Shown here: piece by piece, positions 1 to 9,515 of the stretch
Position numbering within the stretch: the stretch's first letter is position 1
How the letters are laid out: each line of letters opens with the position of its first letter
Origin: Asticcacaulis aquaticus
Lineage (GTDB): Bacteria; Pseudomonadota; Alphaproteobacteria; Caulobacterales; Caulobacteraceae
Assembly (NCBI RefSeq): GCF_028550415.1
Contig: NZ_JAQQKX010000005.1
Location: forward strand, 186,001-250,000
Reading direction: 5' to 3'
DNA: 64,000 bases
Position numbers and translations under genes: made by a program
Notes under the pieces: model-generated
Databases searched by the model: none
Told to the model about the DNA's origin: nothing
The model's input: the letters and a program-made list of their open reading frames with translations, nothing else

Positions 1-138
1 GGTCAGGCCGCGGGTATCCTCGCCGAGGTCGTAGAGTTCGAGCCCGTCGATGTGGAAGCCCCGACGCTCGACGAGGCCGAGAATGCGCAGCAGCGTACCT
101 TCGAGACGGTCAATCTCAATATGAATCGATTGGCTCAT
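1..138 (-). CDS. ilvN: Acetolactate synthase small (regulatory) subunit, 5' part only
   Basis: The first 46 codons of a minus-strand gene that runs off the left edge. The protein begins MSQSIHIEIDRLEGTLLRIL and continues with ERRGFHIDGLEL, the N-terminal ACT fold of the small subunit of acetolactate synthase, which confers valine feedback control on the large subunit. The ATG at 138-136 lies 23 nt inside the 3' end of ilvB, so the two genes are translationally coupled as in most ilvBN operons. The ACT module is somewhat IlvM-like. The rest of the gene is outside the window, so length and the second domain cannot be judged. Confidence 0.85.
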   Translation of the reverse strand, partial: MSQSIHIEIDRLEGTLLRILGLVERRGFHIDGLELYDLGEDTRGLT

Positions 139-1804
139 CCCAGCGCTCCTCCATCATTTCGGCGTTCGACGCGCCCGGCGGCACCAGCGGCCAGACGTTC
201 TCACGCGGGTCAATCAGTACATGCAGAAGGGTCGGCGCATCGGCGGCCAGCAGGCGGTCGACGGCCCCTTCGACTTCGTGGCGCTGGGTGATGCGGAACG
301 CACTCAGCCCGAACGCCTTGGCGACCTCGACGAAGTCGGGATTGTCCGACAGGTCGATCTCGCTGTAGTTCTCTTCGTAGAACAGTTCCTGCCACTGGCG
401 GACCAGCCCCAGCGAGGAGTTGTCCAATAGCACGATCTTCAGGTTGATGCCATAACGGCGCAGCGTCGCCATCTCCTGAATGTTCATCATAAAGCTGCCG
501 TCGCCGGAGACGGTGACGACGTGGTGGTCGGGCAGGGCGAGCTTGGCGCCGACCCCGGCGGGCAGGCCATAACCCATGGCACCGGAACCGCCCGACGTGA
601 TGTGCGCCTTGTTCTGCGCAAATTCGCAGTGCTGGGCGACCCACATCTGATGCTGGCCGACGTCGCAGGCGACGATGAACTTATCAGCAGCGACTTCGGA
701 CATGTATTTCAGCAGGGCCGGGGCGTAAATGCCCTTGCCCGGCGCATCGTACTTGAAGCGGTGCTGCCACTTGTTGGCCTTGTTGAACTTCACCCACTCG
801 GAGATGTCCGGCATTTTCGGTTGCAAGGCGGGCAGGGCCAGTTTCAGGTCGCCGATAATGCCGACATCGGCGCGGCGGTTCTTGTGAATTTCCGCATGGT
901 CGATATCGAAATGGATGACCTTGGCGTGGGGGGCGAAGGCCGAGAGCTTGCCCGTCGCGCGGTCGTCGAAACGGGCGCCGACGGCGATCAGCAGATCGGT
1001 TTCCTGAACGGCAATATTGCCGGCGCGGGTGCCGTGCATCCCCAGCATCCCCAGCGCCAGATCGTGCGTGGTGGGGACAGTGCCGAGCCCTTTCAGGGTG
1101 GCGACCAGCGGGATGCCGGTGCGTTCGACGAAGTCGCGCATCTCTTGGTCCGCGTCGGCCATGTGGACCCCGCCGCCGATGTACAGCAGCGGCTTTTTCG
1201 CCTGTTCGATCAGAGCGCGGGCGGCGTCGATGGCCTCGGCGTTGGGGGCGGGCGGGACATAGGCCGACAACTCACCCATGTCGGACGAGTCGACGAACGA
1301 GGCGGCGACGTCCTTGGGGATATCGACCAGAACCGGGCCCGGACGGCCTTCCTTGGCGATGGCGAAGGCCTTGGCGATGATCGCCGGAATCTGAGAGGCA
1401 TCGCGGACCAGCCACGAATGTTTGACGATCGGCAAGGTCAGGCCCAGAAAGTCCACTTCCTGAAAGCCGTCGGTGCCGAGCAGGTGCGTGCCGACCTGAC
1501 CCGTGATGCAGACCATCGGGATCGAGTCCATATAGGCATTGGCGATGCCGGTGATCAGGTTGGTGGCGCCGGGACCCGACGTCGCCATGCAGACCCCGAC
1601 GCGCCCGGTGGCGCGGGCATAGGAGTCGGCGGCAAAGGCCGCGCCCTGTTCATGGCGCACCAGAATGTGACGCAGGCCGGACCCGGCCAGGGCGTCATAG
1701 ATCGGCATGATCGCGCCGCCCGGATAGCCGAACAGCACGTCTACGCCCAGCGCCTTCAGCGTTGAGATGACGAGTTGCGCGCCGGTCGGTTTATTGGTGG
1801 CCAT
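116..1804 (-). CDS. ilvB: Acetolactate synthase large (catalytic) subunit
   Basis: Thiamine-diphosphate enzyme that condenses two pyruvates to acetolactate, or pyruvate and 2-oxobutyrate to acetohydroxybutyrate, in the cytoplasm. The 562 residues match the family length. Visible marks are the catalytic Glu52 in the RHEQGAAFAAD motif near the N terminus and the ThDP/Mg motif that starts GDGSFMMN and ends at the Asn of LLDN in the C-terminal third. It lies downstream of ilvC after a 166-nt gap rich in inverted repeats and overlaps ilvN by 23 nt. The ATG start has a weak GAG 9 nt upstream. The product would work with IlvC and IlvD encoded alongside. Confidence 0.96.
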   Translation of the reverse strand: MATNKPTGAQLVISTLKALGVDVLFGYPGGAIMPIYDALAGSGLRHILVRHEQGAAFAADSYARATGRVGVCMATSGPGATNLITGIANAYMDSIPMVCITGQVGTHLLGTDGFQEVDFLGLTLPIVKHSWLVRDASQIPAIIAKAFAIAKEGRPGPVLVDIPKDVAASFVDSSDMGELSAYVPPAPNAEAIDAARALIEQAKKPLLYIGGGVHMADADQEMRDFVERTGIPLVATLKGLGTVPTTHDLALGMLGMHGTRAGNIAVQETDLLIAVGARFDDRATGKLSAFAPHAKVIHFDIDHAEIHKNRRADVGIIGDLKLALPALQPKMPDISEWVKFNKANKWQHRFKYDAPGKGIYAPALLKYMSEVAADKFIVACDVGQHQMWVAQHCEFAQNKAHITSGGSGAMGYGLPAGVGAKLALPDHHVVTVSGDGSFMMNIQEMATLRRYGINLKIVLLDNSSLGLVRQWQELFYEENYSEIDLSDNPDFVEVAKAFGLSAFRITQRHEVEGAVDRLLAADAPTLLHVLIDPRENVWPLVPPGASNAEMMEERWDEPIDSY

Positions 1805-1831
1805 GATTAAACTCGGTGTAAAATTTTGAAT

Positions 1832-1963
1832 GTGGTTTCAGGCAAACGCCTGAAACCACTCCAACTTATAATTTCAAGCCAAGGCGAAGGGCCGCCCCGA
1901 GCCTTGGCTTGTCGATATGGGCCACGAAAAATGTATTGCCACGAAGTGGCAGACTTTTTCGTG
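1832..1963. repeat. Three consecutive perfect inverted repeats between ilvC and ilvB
   Basis: Three perfect dyads fill the ilvC-ilvB gap: 1832-1843 with 1848-1859 (12-bp stem, 4-nt loop), 1875-1885 with 1901-1911 (11-bp stem, 15-nt loop), and 1923-1931 with 1955-1963 (9-bp outer stem) enclosing a GCCAC/GTGGC hairpin at 1938-1950. On the minus (ilv) strand the inner hairpin of the third is followed within six bases by five T residues, so it could end part of the ilvC transcript; the other two have no T run. They could act in partial termination or in stabilising the ilvC message. The pairing is seen; the role is inferred. Confidence 0.6.
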
Positions 1964-1970
1964 AGGGCAA

Positions 1971-2972
<1,002 letters not shown>

Positions 2973-3025
2973 AGTGGAGGCTCCATTAGATCCGGCTTGG
3001 TGCCGGTTGTTGAGAGAAGTAAAAC

Positions 3026-3556
3026 TTATTGCGCTTCGGCAGCGGCCATGATCGCCGCGTACTTGCCCATCGGGGCAAAGCCGTTCTTGACCTTGGTTTC
3101 GCGCGGAGCATCGTTACGGCGGGCGACGATGTCGGCGTCGATATCGATGCGGCGGTTCTTAATGTCAATCGTCAGGGTGTCGAAGTTCTGAACGTAGCGG
3201 ATCGCCTTGCCGACGTGACCGATGACGATACCGTTCGAGGACGGTGCGAAACGACCGTTCGAGATCAGGGCGATATCGCGCAGGCCCGCGGTGTCAATGG
3301 CGGCAAAGATGGCCGACATTTCGGCATCGTCAGCCGCCGCGATGACAATGGCTTCCCCGTTGGCGACGCGGCCCTCTTCGATGGCGGCGATGGCGTCGGC
3401 TTCGACGGCGAAGACGCGGGTGCGGGCTTCGTGCGGGTCGCGCTCGAAACCGCCGCCGGTCATCACGCAACCTTCGGGCGACAGCGAACCGTGCAGAATC
3501 ACGAAGTTCGAGCTGGAGAAGGCGGCGGGATCGATGATGCGGGTCTGAGCGTTCAT
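3026..3556 (-). CDS. Free-standing IlvD/Edd C-terminal-like domain, probably non-catalytic
   Basis: A 176-residue protein that resembles only the C-terminal swivel domain of dihydroxy-acid dehydratase. Shared signatures, in the order found in IlvD, are HGSLSPEGCVM near 22-32, RVFAVEADAIAAIEEGRV near 47-64, ALISNGRF at 96-103, IGHV at 112-115 and IDIKNRRIDI at 130-139. The iron-sulfur cysteine domain of IlvD is absent. The serine of the IlvD motif GRFSGGT is Ala104 here. It is the first gene after the leader and attenuator and precedes ilvC by 53 nt, so it is made together with the ilv enzymes. A regulatory or scaffolding role towards IlvD, which is encoded divergently nearby, is a guess. I do not know a characterised example. 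Confidence 0.7.
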   Translation of the reverse strand: MNAQTRIIDPAAFSSSNFVILHGSLSPEGCVMTGGGFERDPHEARTRVFAVEADAIAAIEEGRVANGEAIVIAAADDAEMSAIFAAIDTAGLRDIALISNGRFAPSSNGIVIGHVGKAIRYVQNFDTLTIDIKNRRIDIDADIVARRNDAPRETKVKNGFAPMGKYAAIMAAAEAQ

Positions 3557-3623
3557 GATGACATCTCGGTTTTCAAAGGGTGGTACGCGTTACAGGTGAA
3601 GGTCTTGGGCTTTGGGCATGTAC

Positions 3624-3668
3624 AAAAAAGCCCGCTCTGGTCAGGGAGCGGGAGGACGTATATTCCTC
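3624..3668 (-). terminator. Rho-independent attenuator of the ilv operon with adjacent hairpin
   Basis: On the minus strand a CCCGCTC/GAGCGGG stem (3646-3652 with 3631-3637, 8-nt loop) is followed by a run of six T (3629-3624). Immediately upstream in the transcript is a GAGGA/TCCTC hairpin (3668-3652) that abuts it and could compete with it. It lies between the leader peptide stop at 3691 and the first structural gene, the place of a transcription attenuator. Termination when branched-chain amino acids are plentiful is inferred from the leader codons. Confidence 0.75.
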
Positions 3669-3690
3669 GAAAGGCGGGGTTAAACCTGCT

Positions 3691-3885
3691 CTACCACTCC
3701 GTGATCATAGGGCGTACAAGTACGCCTACGATAAGTAGGTTGATCAGGGCTACGATGACGGCGGACGCGGCAAAGGTCAGGTTCGCGGCGGTGGCCCGAA
3801 CGTCCTGTTTTGCAGCGATGGCAATAGCCTTGCGCACGTGTGCGTCTCCGTCATCAGGGCCACCATGGCCCCGTGTTGCGATCAT
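3691..3885 (-). CDS. ilv leader peptide (attenuation control)
   Basis: A short frame of 64 codons (ATG at 3885; an in-frame TTG at 3912 would add nine) that ends just before the attenuator. Its C-terminal part reads VIVALINLLIVGVLV, and several of these residues use codons that are scarce in the neighbouring genes: CTA, CTT, GTA, GTA, CTT and GTA within eleven codons, whereas nearby genes use CTG and GTC. Clusters of Ile, Leu and Val codons before a terminator are the mark of ilv leader peptides: ribosome stalling at uncharged tRNA would favour the anti-terminator hairpin. It is longer than enterobacterial leaders, so the true start may lie further in. Spacing of 22 nt from stop to the hairpins fits. 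Confidence 0.7.
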   Translation of the reverse strand: MIATRGHGGPDDGDAHVRKAIAIAAKQDVRATAANLTFAASAVIVALINLLIVGVLVRPMITEW

Positions 3886-3963
3886 ATAGCCTGAAACCTT
3901 TTCAAATTGCAAAGGTAAAAACGCAAAAAATTTTCTTACATCGGCGTTTGGGTGAATTTATGC

Positions 3964-3987
3964 GGCAATAATTTTTTTCATATTGCC
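3964..3987. promoter_or_regulatory. Dyad in the AT-rich ilv promoter region
   Basis: GGCAATA at 3964-3970 is repeated inverted as TATTGCC at 3981-3987, in an AT-rich stretch (about 3913-4020) upstream of the leader peptide. This is the likely promoter region of the minus-strand ilv operon. The dyad could be an operator; no -35/-10 pair could be fixed. The rest of 3913-4191 shows no gene. Confidence 0.3.
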
Positions 3988-4191
3988 ATAATTTGAAAAT
4001 ATATTTCTGATATATGGGTTCTGGCAAAAATTTACCCTGCGACACGGCGACTCTGCGCAACAGTTTCGCGGGCGCAAAAAAATGCAGAGGACGTCGGAAT
4101 CCGGGGTTGTGGGTAAAAGCGGCGTCGGGGCGCTGTTGCAAATCTCCGCATTCGTTTTATATGGCCGCCAACAGCGACTGTTTTGACTATG

Positions 4192-4297
4192 CTTCCCCCC
4201 TTCCGTCACCTCGCTATGCTCGGTGCCACCTTCCCCGTGAACGGGGAAGGATGAACGCGGAAATCCCTCCCTGTTTACGGGGAAGGGTGGGAGGGGC
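4192..4297. repeat. GC-rich palindromic intergenic repeat
   Basis: Contains a perfect hairpin, CCTTCCCCGT and its complement separated by two bases (4229-4250), followed by a CCTCCC...GGGAGG pairing. It resembles the other C-rich/G-rich palindromic elements in this window but is a divergent member. It sits just upstream of ilvD. Confidence 0.55.
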
Positions 4298-4340
4298 GAG
4301 TCACGCACACTCATATATAAAGTAAAATCCGAGGTTCCTC

Positions 4341-6206
4341 ATGCCCGCCTATCGTTCCCGCACCACCACCTTCGGCCGCAACATGGCGGGCGCGCGGGCG
4401 CTCTGGCGCGCGACCGGCATGACCGACGCCGATTTCTCCAAGCCGATCATCGCGGTGGTCAACTCCTTCACGCAGTTCGTCCCTGGCCACGTCCACCTGA
4501 AAGACCTGGGGCAGATGGTGGCGCGCGAGATCGAAAAGGCCGGCGGCGTCGCCAAGGAATTCAACACCATCGCGGTCGATGACGGCATTGCCATGGGGCA
4601 CGGCGGAATGTTGTACTCGCTGCCGTCGCGCGACCTGATCGCCGACAGCGTCGAATATATGGTCAATGCCCACTGCGCCGACGCCATGGTGTGCATCTCG
4701 AACTGCGACAAGATCACGCCGGGCATGCTGATGGCCGCCATGCGCCTTAACATCCCGTGCATCTTCGTGTCGGGTGGCCCGATGGAAGCGGGCAAGGTCG
4801 TGTGGCCGGACAAGGACGGCGTCAAGAAGACCCACGCCCTCGATCTGGTCGACGCCATGGTGCAGGCCGCCGACGATTCCATCTCCGACGAGCAGGTCAA
4901 GGCCGTCGAAGAAGCGGCGTGTCCGACCTGCGGTTCGTGCTCGGGCATGTTCACCGCCAATTCGATGAACTGCCTGACCGAGGCGCTGGGCCTGAGCTTG
5001 CCGGGGAACGGCACGACTCTGGCCACCCACGCCGACCGCAAGGCGCTGTTCTGCGAGGCCGGTCGCCTGATCGTCGAAAACACGCGTCGTTATTACGAGA
5101 CCGACGACGCCTCGGTCCTGCCGCGCTCGATCGCCACGTTCGAAGCCTTTGAAAACGCCATCCGCCTCGATATCGCCATGGGCGGTTCGACCAATACGGT
5201 GCTGCACCTTTTGGCCGCCGCGCAGGAAGCGGGCGTTGATTTCACCATGAAGGACATCGACCGCCTGTCGCGCTCGACGCCGTGCCTGTGCAAGGTCGCG
5301 CCGGCGACGTCGAGCGTGCATATCGAAGACGTTCACCGCGCCGGCGGCATCATCGGGATTCTGGGCGAATTGCATCGCGGCGGTATGCTGCACGGGGAAC
5401 TGCCGACAGTCCACGCCCCGACTCTGGCCTCGGCCATCGCCCACTGGGACATCAAGTCGTCGAACGACGAACGCGTGGCGACCTTCTTCAAGGCGGCGCC
5501 GGGTGGCGTGCGCACGACGGTCGCCTTCTCGCAGGAGCGCCGCTGGGACGAACTGGACTCGAACCGTCAGACGGGCGTCATCCGCTCGGTCGAACACGCC
5601 TTCACCAAGGACGGCGGTCTGGCGGTGCTCTACGGCAATATTGCGGAAAACGGCTGCATCGTGAAGACAGCGGGCGTCGACGAGGAAATCTGGCGCTTCA
5701 ACGGTACGGCGCGCGTGTTCGAGTCTCAGGAAGACGCGACGGCGGGCATCCTGAACAACAAGGTCGGGCCGGGCGATGTGGTCATCATCCGTTACGAAGG
5801 CCCGCGCGGCGGTCCGGGGATGCAGGAAATGCTCTACCCGACCTCGTATCTGAAATCGAAAGGTCTCGGTAAAGTCTGCGCCCTGCTGACCGACGGGCGG
5901 TTCTCGGGCGGCACGTCGGGGCTCAGCATCGGGCACGCCTCGCCCGAAGCGGCGCAGGGCGGCCTGATTGCGCTGGTCGAAGAAGGCGACACCATCGAGA
6001 TCAATATCCCGGAACGGACGATCAGGCTGGCCGTATCGGACGCGGTCATCGCCGAGCGCCGTGCTAAGGAAGAGGCGCGCGGCAAGGACGCCTACACGCC
6101 GAAAAACCGCGAACGCTACGTCTCGGCGGCGCTTCAGGCCTATGCGGCGATGGTAACGAGTGCTGATACGGGCGCAGTGCGCGATGTAAGTCTGTTGCGG
6201 AAATAA
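4341..6206 (+). CDS. ilvD: Dihydroxy-acid dehydratase
   Basis: Iron-sulfur enzyme that dehydrates dihydroxyisovalerate and dihydroxymethylvalerate to the keto acids, the third step of branched-chain amino acid synthesis. The 621 residues match the long proteobacterial form. Cluster-binding cysteines are visible in [12 protein letters not shown] (Cys118, Cys122) and in [16 protein letters not shown] (Cys194, Cys197, Cys200). The C-terminal swivel domain carries [16 protein letters not shown] with the serine near 521. A GAGG lies nine bases before the ATG. It is divergent from the ilv leader-ilvCBN operon, so it is under separate control. The short protein at 3026-3556 resembles its last third. 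Confidence 0.97.
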   Translation: MPAYRSRTTTFGRNMAGARALWRATGMTDADFSKPIIAVVNSFTQFVPGHVHLKDLGQMVAREIEKAGGVAKEFNTIAVDDGIAMGHGGMLYSLPSRDLIADSVEYMVNAHCADAMVCISNCDKITPGMLMAAMRLNIPCIFVSGGPMEAGKVVWPDKDGVKKTHALDLVDAMVQAADDSISDEQVKAVEEAACPTCGSCSGMFTANSMNCLTEALGLSLPGNGTTLATHADRKALFCEAGRLIVENTRRYYETDDASVLPRSIATFEAFENAIRLDIAMGGSTNTVLHLLAAAQEAGVDFTMKDIDRLSRSTPCLCKVAPATSSVHIEDVHRAGGIIGILGELHRGGMLHGELPTVHAPTLASAIAHWDIKSSNDERVATFFKAAPGGVRTTVAFSQERRWDELDSNRQTGVIRSVEHAFTKDGGLAVLYGNIAENGCIVKTAGVDEEIWRFNGTARVFESQEDATAGILNNKVGPGDVVIIRYEGPRGGPGMQEMLYPTSYLKSKGLGKVCALLTDGRFSGGTSGLSIGHASPEAAQGGLIALVEEGDTIEINIPERTIRLAVSDAVIAERRAKEEARGKDAYTPKNRERYVSAALQAYAAMVTSADTGAVRDVSLLRK

Positions 6207-6340
6207 CCCTCTCCCAGAGGGAGAGGGAAAGCGCGTAGCGCCGGGTGAGGGGGAGCTGCCAGCTATGCGCTCGGTTTCAACCCTTTCCCCCCTCACCCGG
6301 CTTCACTACGTTTCGCCACCCTCTCCCTCAGGGAGAGGGG
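6207..6340. repeat. GC-rich palindromic intergenic repeat
   Basis: Begins at the base after the ilvD stop. CCCTCTCCC...GGGAGAGGG hairpins at both ends (6207-6228 and 6319-6340) flank an inner GGGTGAGGGGGAG and CCCCCCTCACCC pair, so the whole element can fold back. It may also act as the transcript end of ilvD, although there is no T run. Same type as 32780-32906 and 42726-42884. Confidence 0.7.
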
Positions 6341-6393
6341 CTTACTTTTCCAGATTAACCGTCGTATCGTCGCCGTAGTTAACGGAGGGTAGT

Positions 6394-7110
6394 ATGGATC
6401 GGCGGTTTCTGATTGCGGCATTGATTTCGGCGGGCTGGACGACGCAGGCCTCGGCCCAGGGCGATCTGTCGAAGATCGTCAAGGCGGTCACGGCGTCCAA
6501 GGGTGGATTGACCAACGCACAGGCCGATAGCGGGTTGCGCGAGGCCCTGTCGCTGGGGGCTGCTGCCGCCGTGTCGCGGGTCGGCAAGACCGACGGTTAC
6601 TGGGGCGACAGCCTGATCCAGATTCCACTCCCCAATACTTTGGCCAAGGTTCAGAAGACGCTGAAACCGCTGGGTCTTTCCAGCGCGCTCGATGAAGTGC
6701 ATTTGCGCGTCAACCGCGCCGCCGAAACCGCTGCGCCGGTGGCCAAGAGCCTGTTTATCGACGCCATCAAGTCGCTGACGGTGCAGGACGCGGTCGGCAT
6801 CATCAAGGGGGGCTCGACCGCCGGGACGCAGTACCTGCAAAAGTCGACGACGCCGCGCCTGATCACTCTGTTCACCCCACCGGTACAGACCGCGCTGGAG
6901 CAGACCGGCGCCGTGCAGTCGCTCGACAAGGCGATCAAGCGCAATGGCTTGGGCAACTATATCCAGAAAGACCCGAAAGTGTACTTAAGCGACTTCGCCG
7001 TGGGCAAGGCGCTCGATGGCCTGTTCTACTATGTCGGGCAGGAAGAAACGGCGATCCGCACCAATCCGGCCAAGCGGACGAGTGCGATTTTGAAAGCGGT
7101 GTTTGGGTGA
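6394..7110 (+). CDS. DUF4197 family secreted protein
   Basis: A 238-residue protein with a signal peptide ending at about 21 (ASA|QG). The mature part has the features of DUF4197 proteins: a helical N-terminal half with GLREALSLGAAAAV and TDGYWGD, a central region with HLRVNRAAE, and a C-terminal section ending in DGLFYYVGQEE. Family function is unknown; the proteins are exported and largely helical. The ATG follows a GGAGG at 6386-6390. It stands alone between two palindromic repeats. Confidence 0.85.
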   Translation: MDRRFLIAALISAGWTTQASAQGDLSKIVKAVTASKGGLTNAQADSGLREALSLGAAAAVSRVGKTDGYWGDSLIQIPLPNTLAKVQKTLKPLGLSSALDEVHLRVNRAAETAAPVAKSLFIDAIKSLTVQDAVGIIKGGSTAGTQYLQKSTTPRLITLFTPPVQTALEQTGAVQSLDKAIKRNGLGNYIQKDPKVYLSDFAVGKALDGLFYYVGQEETAIRTNPAKRTSAILKAVFG

Positions 7111-7112
7111 TA

Positions 7113-7263
7113 CATCCTCCCCTGCGAAGCGGGGGAGGTGGCAGCGCGAAGTCGCTGACGGAGGGGGCAAGCCGGAAACTGAATATGTGGAAGCGGTGCC
7201 TCCCCCTTCCGTCTTTTGCCGCTGCGCGCCAAAATCCACCTTCCCCGTAAACGGGGCAGGATG
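7113..7263. repeat. GC-rich palindromic intergenic repeat, CATCCTCCCC type
   Basis: Starts three bases after the stop of the preceding gene with CATCCTCCCC and closes with GGGGCAGGATG. Internally CCTCCCC...GGGGGAGG and TGACGGAGGGGG...CCTCCCCCTTCCGTC can pair. The same outer sequence is found at 35083, 59564 and 61431. Confidence 0.75.
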
Positions 7264-7264
7264 T

Positions 7265-8068
7265 TTAAGCCCGAGTCAGTTTCCTGAAATTCATCCAGAA
7301 CAGGATCGCCCCCAGCGGGATCGACAGCATGATAAACAGCGGCTGATAGAGTTCCAGCGCCAGTCGCGTCGGCGGCAGGCCGGCGTCGATGATGTTCAGC
7401 GCCATGCGGCCTTCCAGCCAGTTGAAGCTCATCAGCCCGACCCCGACAAGGATCAGCGCAATCCACAGGAAGCGCCAGCGCACGCGCGGCGCGGCGATAC
7501 ACACGAACAGGGTGGCCGCGCAGAAGACAAGATTGATCACCGCCAGCCCCAGCAGGATATAGTGTTCGATGCTTTGACCGCTTAACCGGAATTTCGTCCG
7601 TTCCAGCAGCGACGCCGTATAGGTGTTGAGGTTGAACCCGGCGATCAGGCGTTGCGGATTGGACGGCTCCGATGTCACCGTCGCCACGACCCAGCGGTCG
7701 GAAAATTCGTATTCCAGCACCACGAAGACGAAGCGCTTTCCCTCCATCTGACGGACCAGATAGCCGACGGGCTTGACGCTTTTCGGCGTTTCCTGCGGCA
7801 GGTAGAGATAGACACGCTCCATGATCAGGTCGAAATTGGCGTCGATATAGTCGCCGTTCATGCGCGCGCGAATGGCATTGGTGTCATAGGTCTGCATCAG
7901 GGCGAAGAAGGCCTTCGACTGCCCGACCTCGGGCTCCAGCTTGGCGATTTCGCCGCTGACGCGTTCGGCCTGGCGGGTCTGATCCAGACCGCCCAGCAGG
8001 ACATAGGCCTGACTGAGGAGCAGCCCCAGACTGAGCACAACCGCCGCAATATACCGCACAAGTTTCAT
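7265..8068 (-). CDS. Membrane protein of unknown function, paralogue of the one at 57067
   Basis: With the ATG at 8068 it has 267 residues: one N-terminal membrane segment (RYIAAVVLSLGLLLSQAYVL), a soluble domain of about 150 residues, and three membrane segments in the C-terminal third. The last part carries FNWLEGR and SIPLGAILFW, which match YAWMDGT and TLPLGAALFW of the protein at 57067-57930, with the same topology; I take them as paralogues. The soluble domain is probably on the outer face. An upstream ATG at 8116 is possible but the 16 added residues look non-coding. A perfect CCCGTTAA/TTAACGGG dyad (8079-8105) lies just before the start. No family recognised. Confidence 0.75.
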   Translation of the reverse strand: MKLVRYIAAVVLSLGLLLSQAYVLLGGLDQTRQAERVSGEIAKLEPEVGQSKAFFALMQTYDTNAIRARMNGDYIDANFDLIMERVYLYLPQETPKSVKPVGYLVRQMEGKRFVFVVLEYEFSDRWVVATVTSEPSNPQRLIAGFNLNTYTASLLERTKFRLSGQSIEHYILLGLAVINLVFCAATLFVCIAAPRVRWRFLWIALILVGVGLMSFNWLEGRMALNIIDAGLPPTRLALELYQPLFIMLSIPLGAILFWMNFRKLTRA

Positions 8069-8125
8069 CTGACCCCATCCCGTTAACCATTGTTGGCTTA
8101 ACGGGCGACGCGACAAAAGCGGTTT

Positions 8126-9013
8126 TTACTTTTTCTCGCGCACGGGCGGCAAAGCGTTGCAAATATCCAACGCTCCGGCCGAGACGGCGAAGAAGTCGTC
8201 CTTGCGGTTGGCGCGCGCCTTTACCCAGGCGTCGAAGGTCGGGCTGCGGGTATCGAGCACCTGAAAGGCCGGTTGTTCGCCCTTCGGCAGGTCGGACGCC
8301 ACGCGGATCGAAACGATTTTCGTGCGCTCTTCGGCGGTCTTGTAGAAGCCCAGCGTCTCGGTGCCGCGCGGGCGGGCGGTCAGATATTCCATCCCCGACA
8401 CAACGCGCCCGGCGATGGCCAGATTGCGGTCGAGGTGGCGCGGGGCGTGGCCGATGACGGTGTAGAGCTGCGACGACGAACCGGTATCGGGATTGAGCCC
8501 CCGCGCCACGCCGATCATGCCGTAGCAGTGCGGAATCCACTGGGCCTTGCCGTCCGACGCGACCGGCCAGCCGTCGATATGGCCGACCTGCGTCGCATAG
8601 GCGTCGCGATAGGGTAGGGGGCGTAGCTTACCGGTGACCGGTTGCTCGTATTCGGCGGGCGGTTCGGCCTTGACGGTGTCAGGGTATTTCGGCTCAGGTT
8701 CGTCTGGCCACCCCCACTGCGTAACATAGCCGTCCTGCACGCGGATCAGGGCCGAGCCGTCCCACCATTTGGCGCGGGCAAAGGCCTTCACATTGGCCAC
8801 GTGTACCGGCGAAAAGGCGGGCGCCAGTTGCCACACCACCTTATGGCCATCGGCCAGCGTCATGACCACCAGATCCTCAGGCGCCACATCGCGCCACACC
8901 GTCGGCGGCGCGGACTCAAGGATCGAGGACGGCGTCACCGGCTTGGGCTTCTCGGCGGCCAGAGCCGGGGTGACGACCAGCGCGGCCATAAGGATCAGGT
9001 GATGCGGTTTCAT
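8126..9013 (-). CDS. Secreted peptidyl-prolyl isomerase, cyclophilin type
   Basis: Start taken at the ATG at 9013, preceded by AAAGGG and followed by a clean signal peptide ([20 protein letters not shown]). The 295-residue protein has the cyclophilin fold: [32 protein letters not shown] corresponds to the conserved N-terminal strand and loop (given here in two pieces of a divergent family), and the later GMIGVARG and [19 protein letters not shown] to the central part, where classic enzymes have GxxxMAN and SQFFI. Insertions make it longer than a minimal cyclophilin. Likely a periplasmic folding factor. It ends 57 nt before the membrane protein gene, possibly in one unit. Confidence 0.85.
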   Translation of the reverse strand: MKPHHLILMAALVVTPALAAEKPKPVTPSSILESAPPTVWRDVAPEDLVVMTLADGHKVVWQLAPAFSPVHVANVKAFARAKWWDGSALIRVQDGYVTQWGWPDEPEPKYPDTVKAEPPAEYEQPVTGKLRPLPYRDAYATQVGHIDGWPVASDGKAQWIPHCYGMIGVARGLNPDTGSSSQLYTVIGHAPRHLDRNLAIAGRVVSGMEYLTARPRGTETLGFYKTAEERTKIVSIRVASDLPKGEQPAFQVLDTRSPTFDAWVKARANRKDDFFAVSAGALDICNALPPVREKK

Positions 9014-9200
9014 GGTCGGCCCTTTGAAAATAAGCAAAGAGATTAACCGGCGCACCACCACGCGCAAGCGGAAATTTCAAATGAAACCGGTGTCGGCTAT
9101 CCCCTCTTGCCAAACCGGCGCGACTAAAGTCGTATAGCCGCCAGGAAGGGTGTCACGTACGCTCAGAAACAATAATAAGCCGTCAGGCAGAGGAACCGCT

Positions 9201-9515
9201 ATGAGTACAGATGATGTCTATCGTCGCATCTACGACAACCCGAAATTTCAGTCGCTGGTCAAGCGGCGCGGGCGCTTCGCCTGGACGCTGTCGATCGTCA
9301 TGCTGGCGGCCTATTACGGCTTCGTCTGTCTGATCGCCTTCGATCCCAAGCTGCTGGGGCAGCCGGTCAGTTCGGCGACCGTGATGAGTTGGGGTATTCC
9401 CGGCGGTCTGGGCCTGATCTTCCTGTGCTTCTTCCTGACCGGGATTTACGTTCAGCGGGCCAATGGCGAGTTCGACCGCATCACGCGTGAAATCCTTGCG
9501 GAGGCGGACCAATGA
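9201..9515 (+). CDS. DUF485 membrane protein, partner of ActP
   Basis: 104 residues with two membrane segments (about 27-48 and 62-85) and the family pattern [18 protein letters not shown] ahead of the first. DUF485 genes nearly always precede solute:sodium symporters of the acetate type, as here: its stop overlaps the actP start by four bases (ATGA). Start chosen at 9201 because AGAGGAA lies seven bases upstream. The job of DUF485 is not established; a small accessory subunit is the usual assumption. Confidence 0.9.
   Translation: MSTDDVYRRIYDNPKFQSLVKRRGRFAWTLSIVMLAAYYGFVCLIAFDPKLLGQPVSSATVMSWGIPGGLGLIFLCFFLTGIYVQRANGEFDRITREILAEADQ

Noticed and set aside
4311-6296. Long open frame antisense to ilvD (also similar ones antisense to ilvB, tsaD and gpsA)
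   Set aside because: In GC-rich coding DNA the opposite frames stay open by codon bias. Their translations are rich in Arg, Gly and Asp without domains, and the sense genes are unmistakable.
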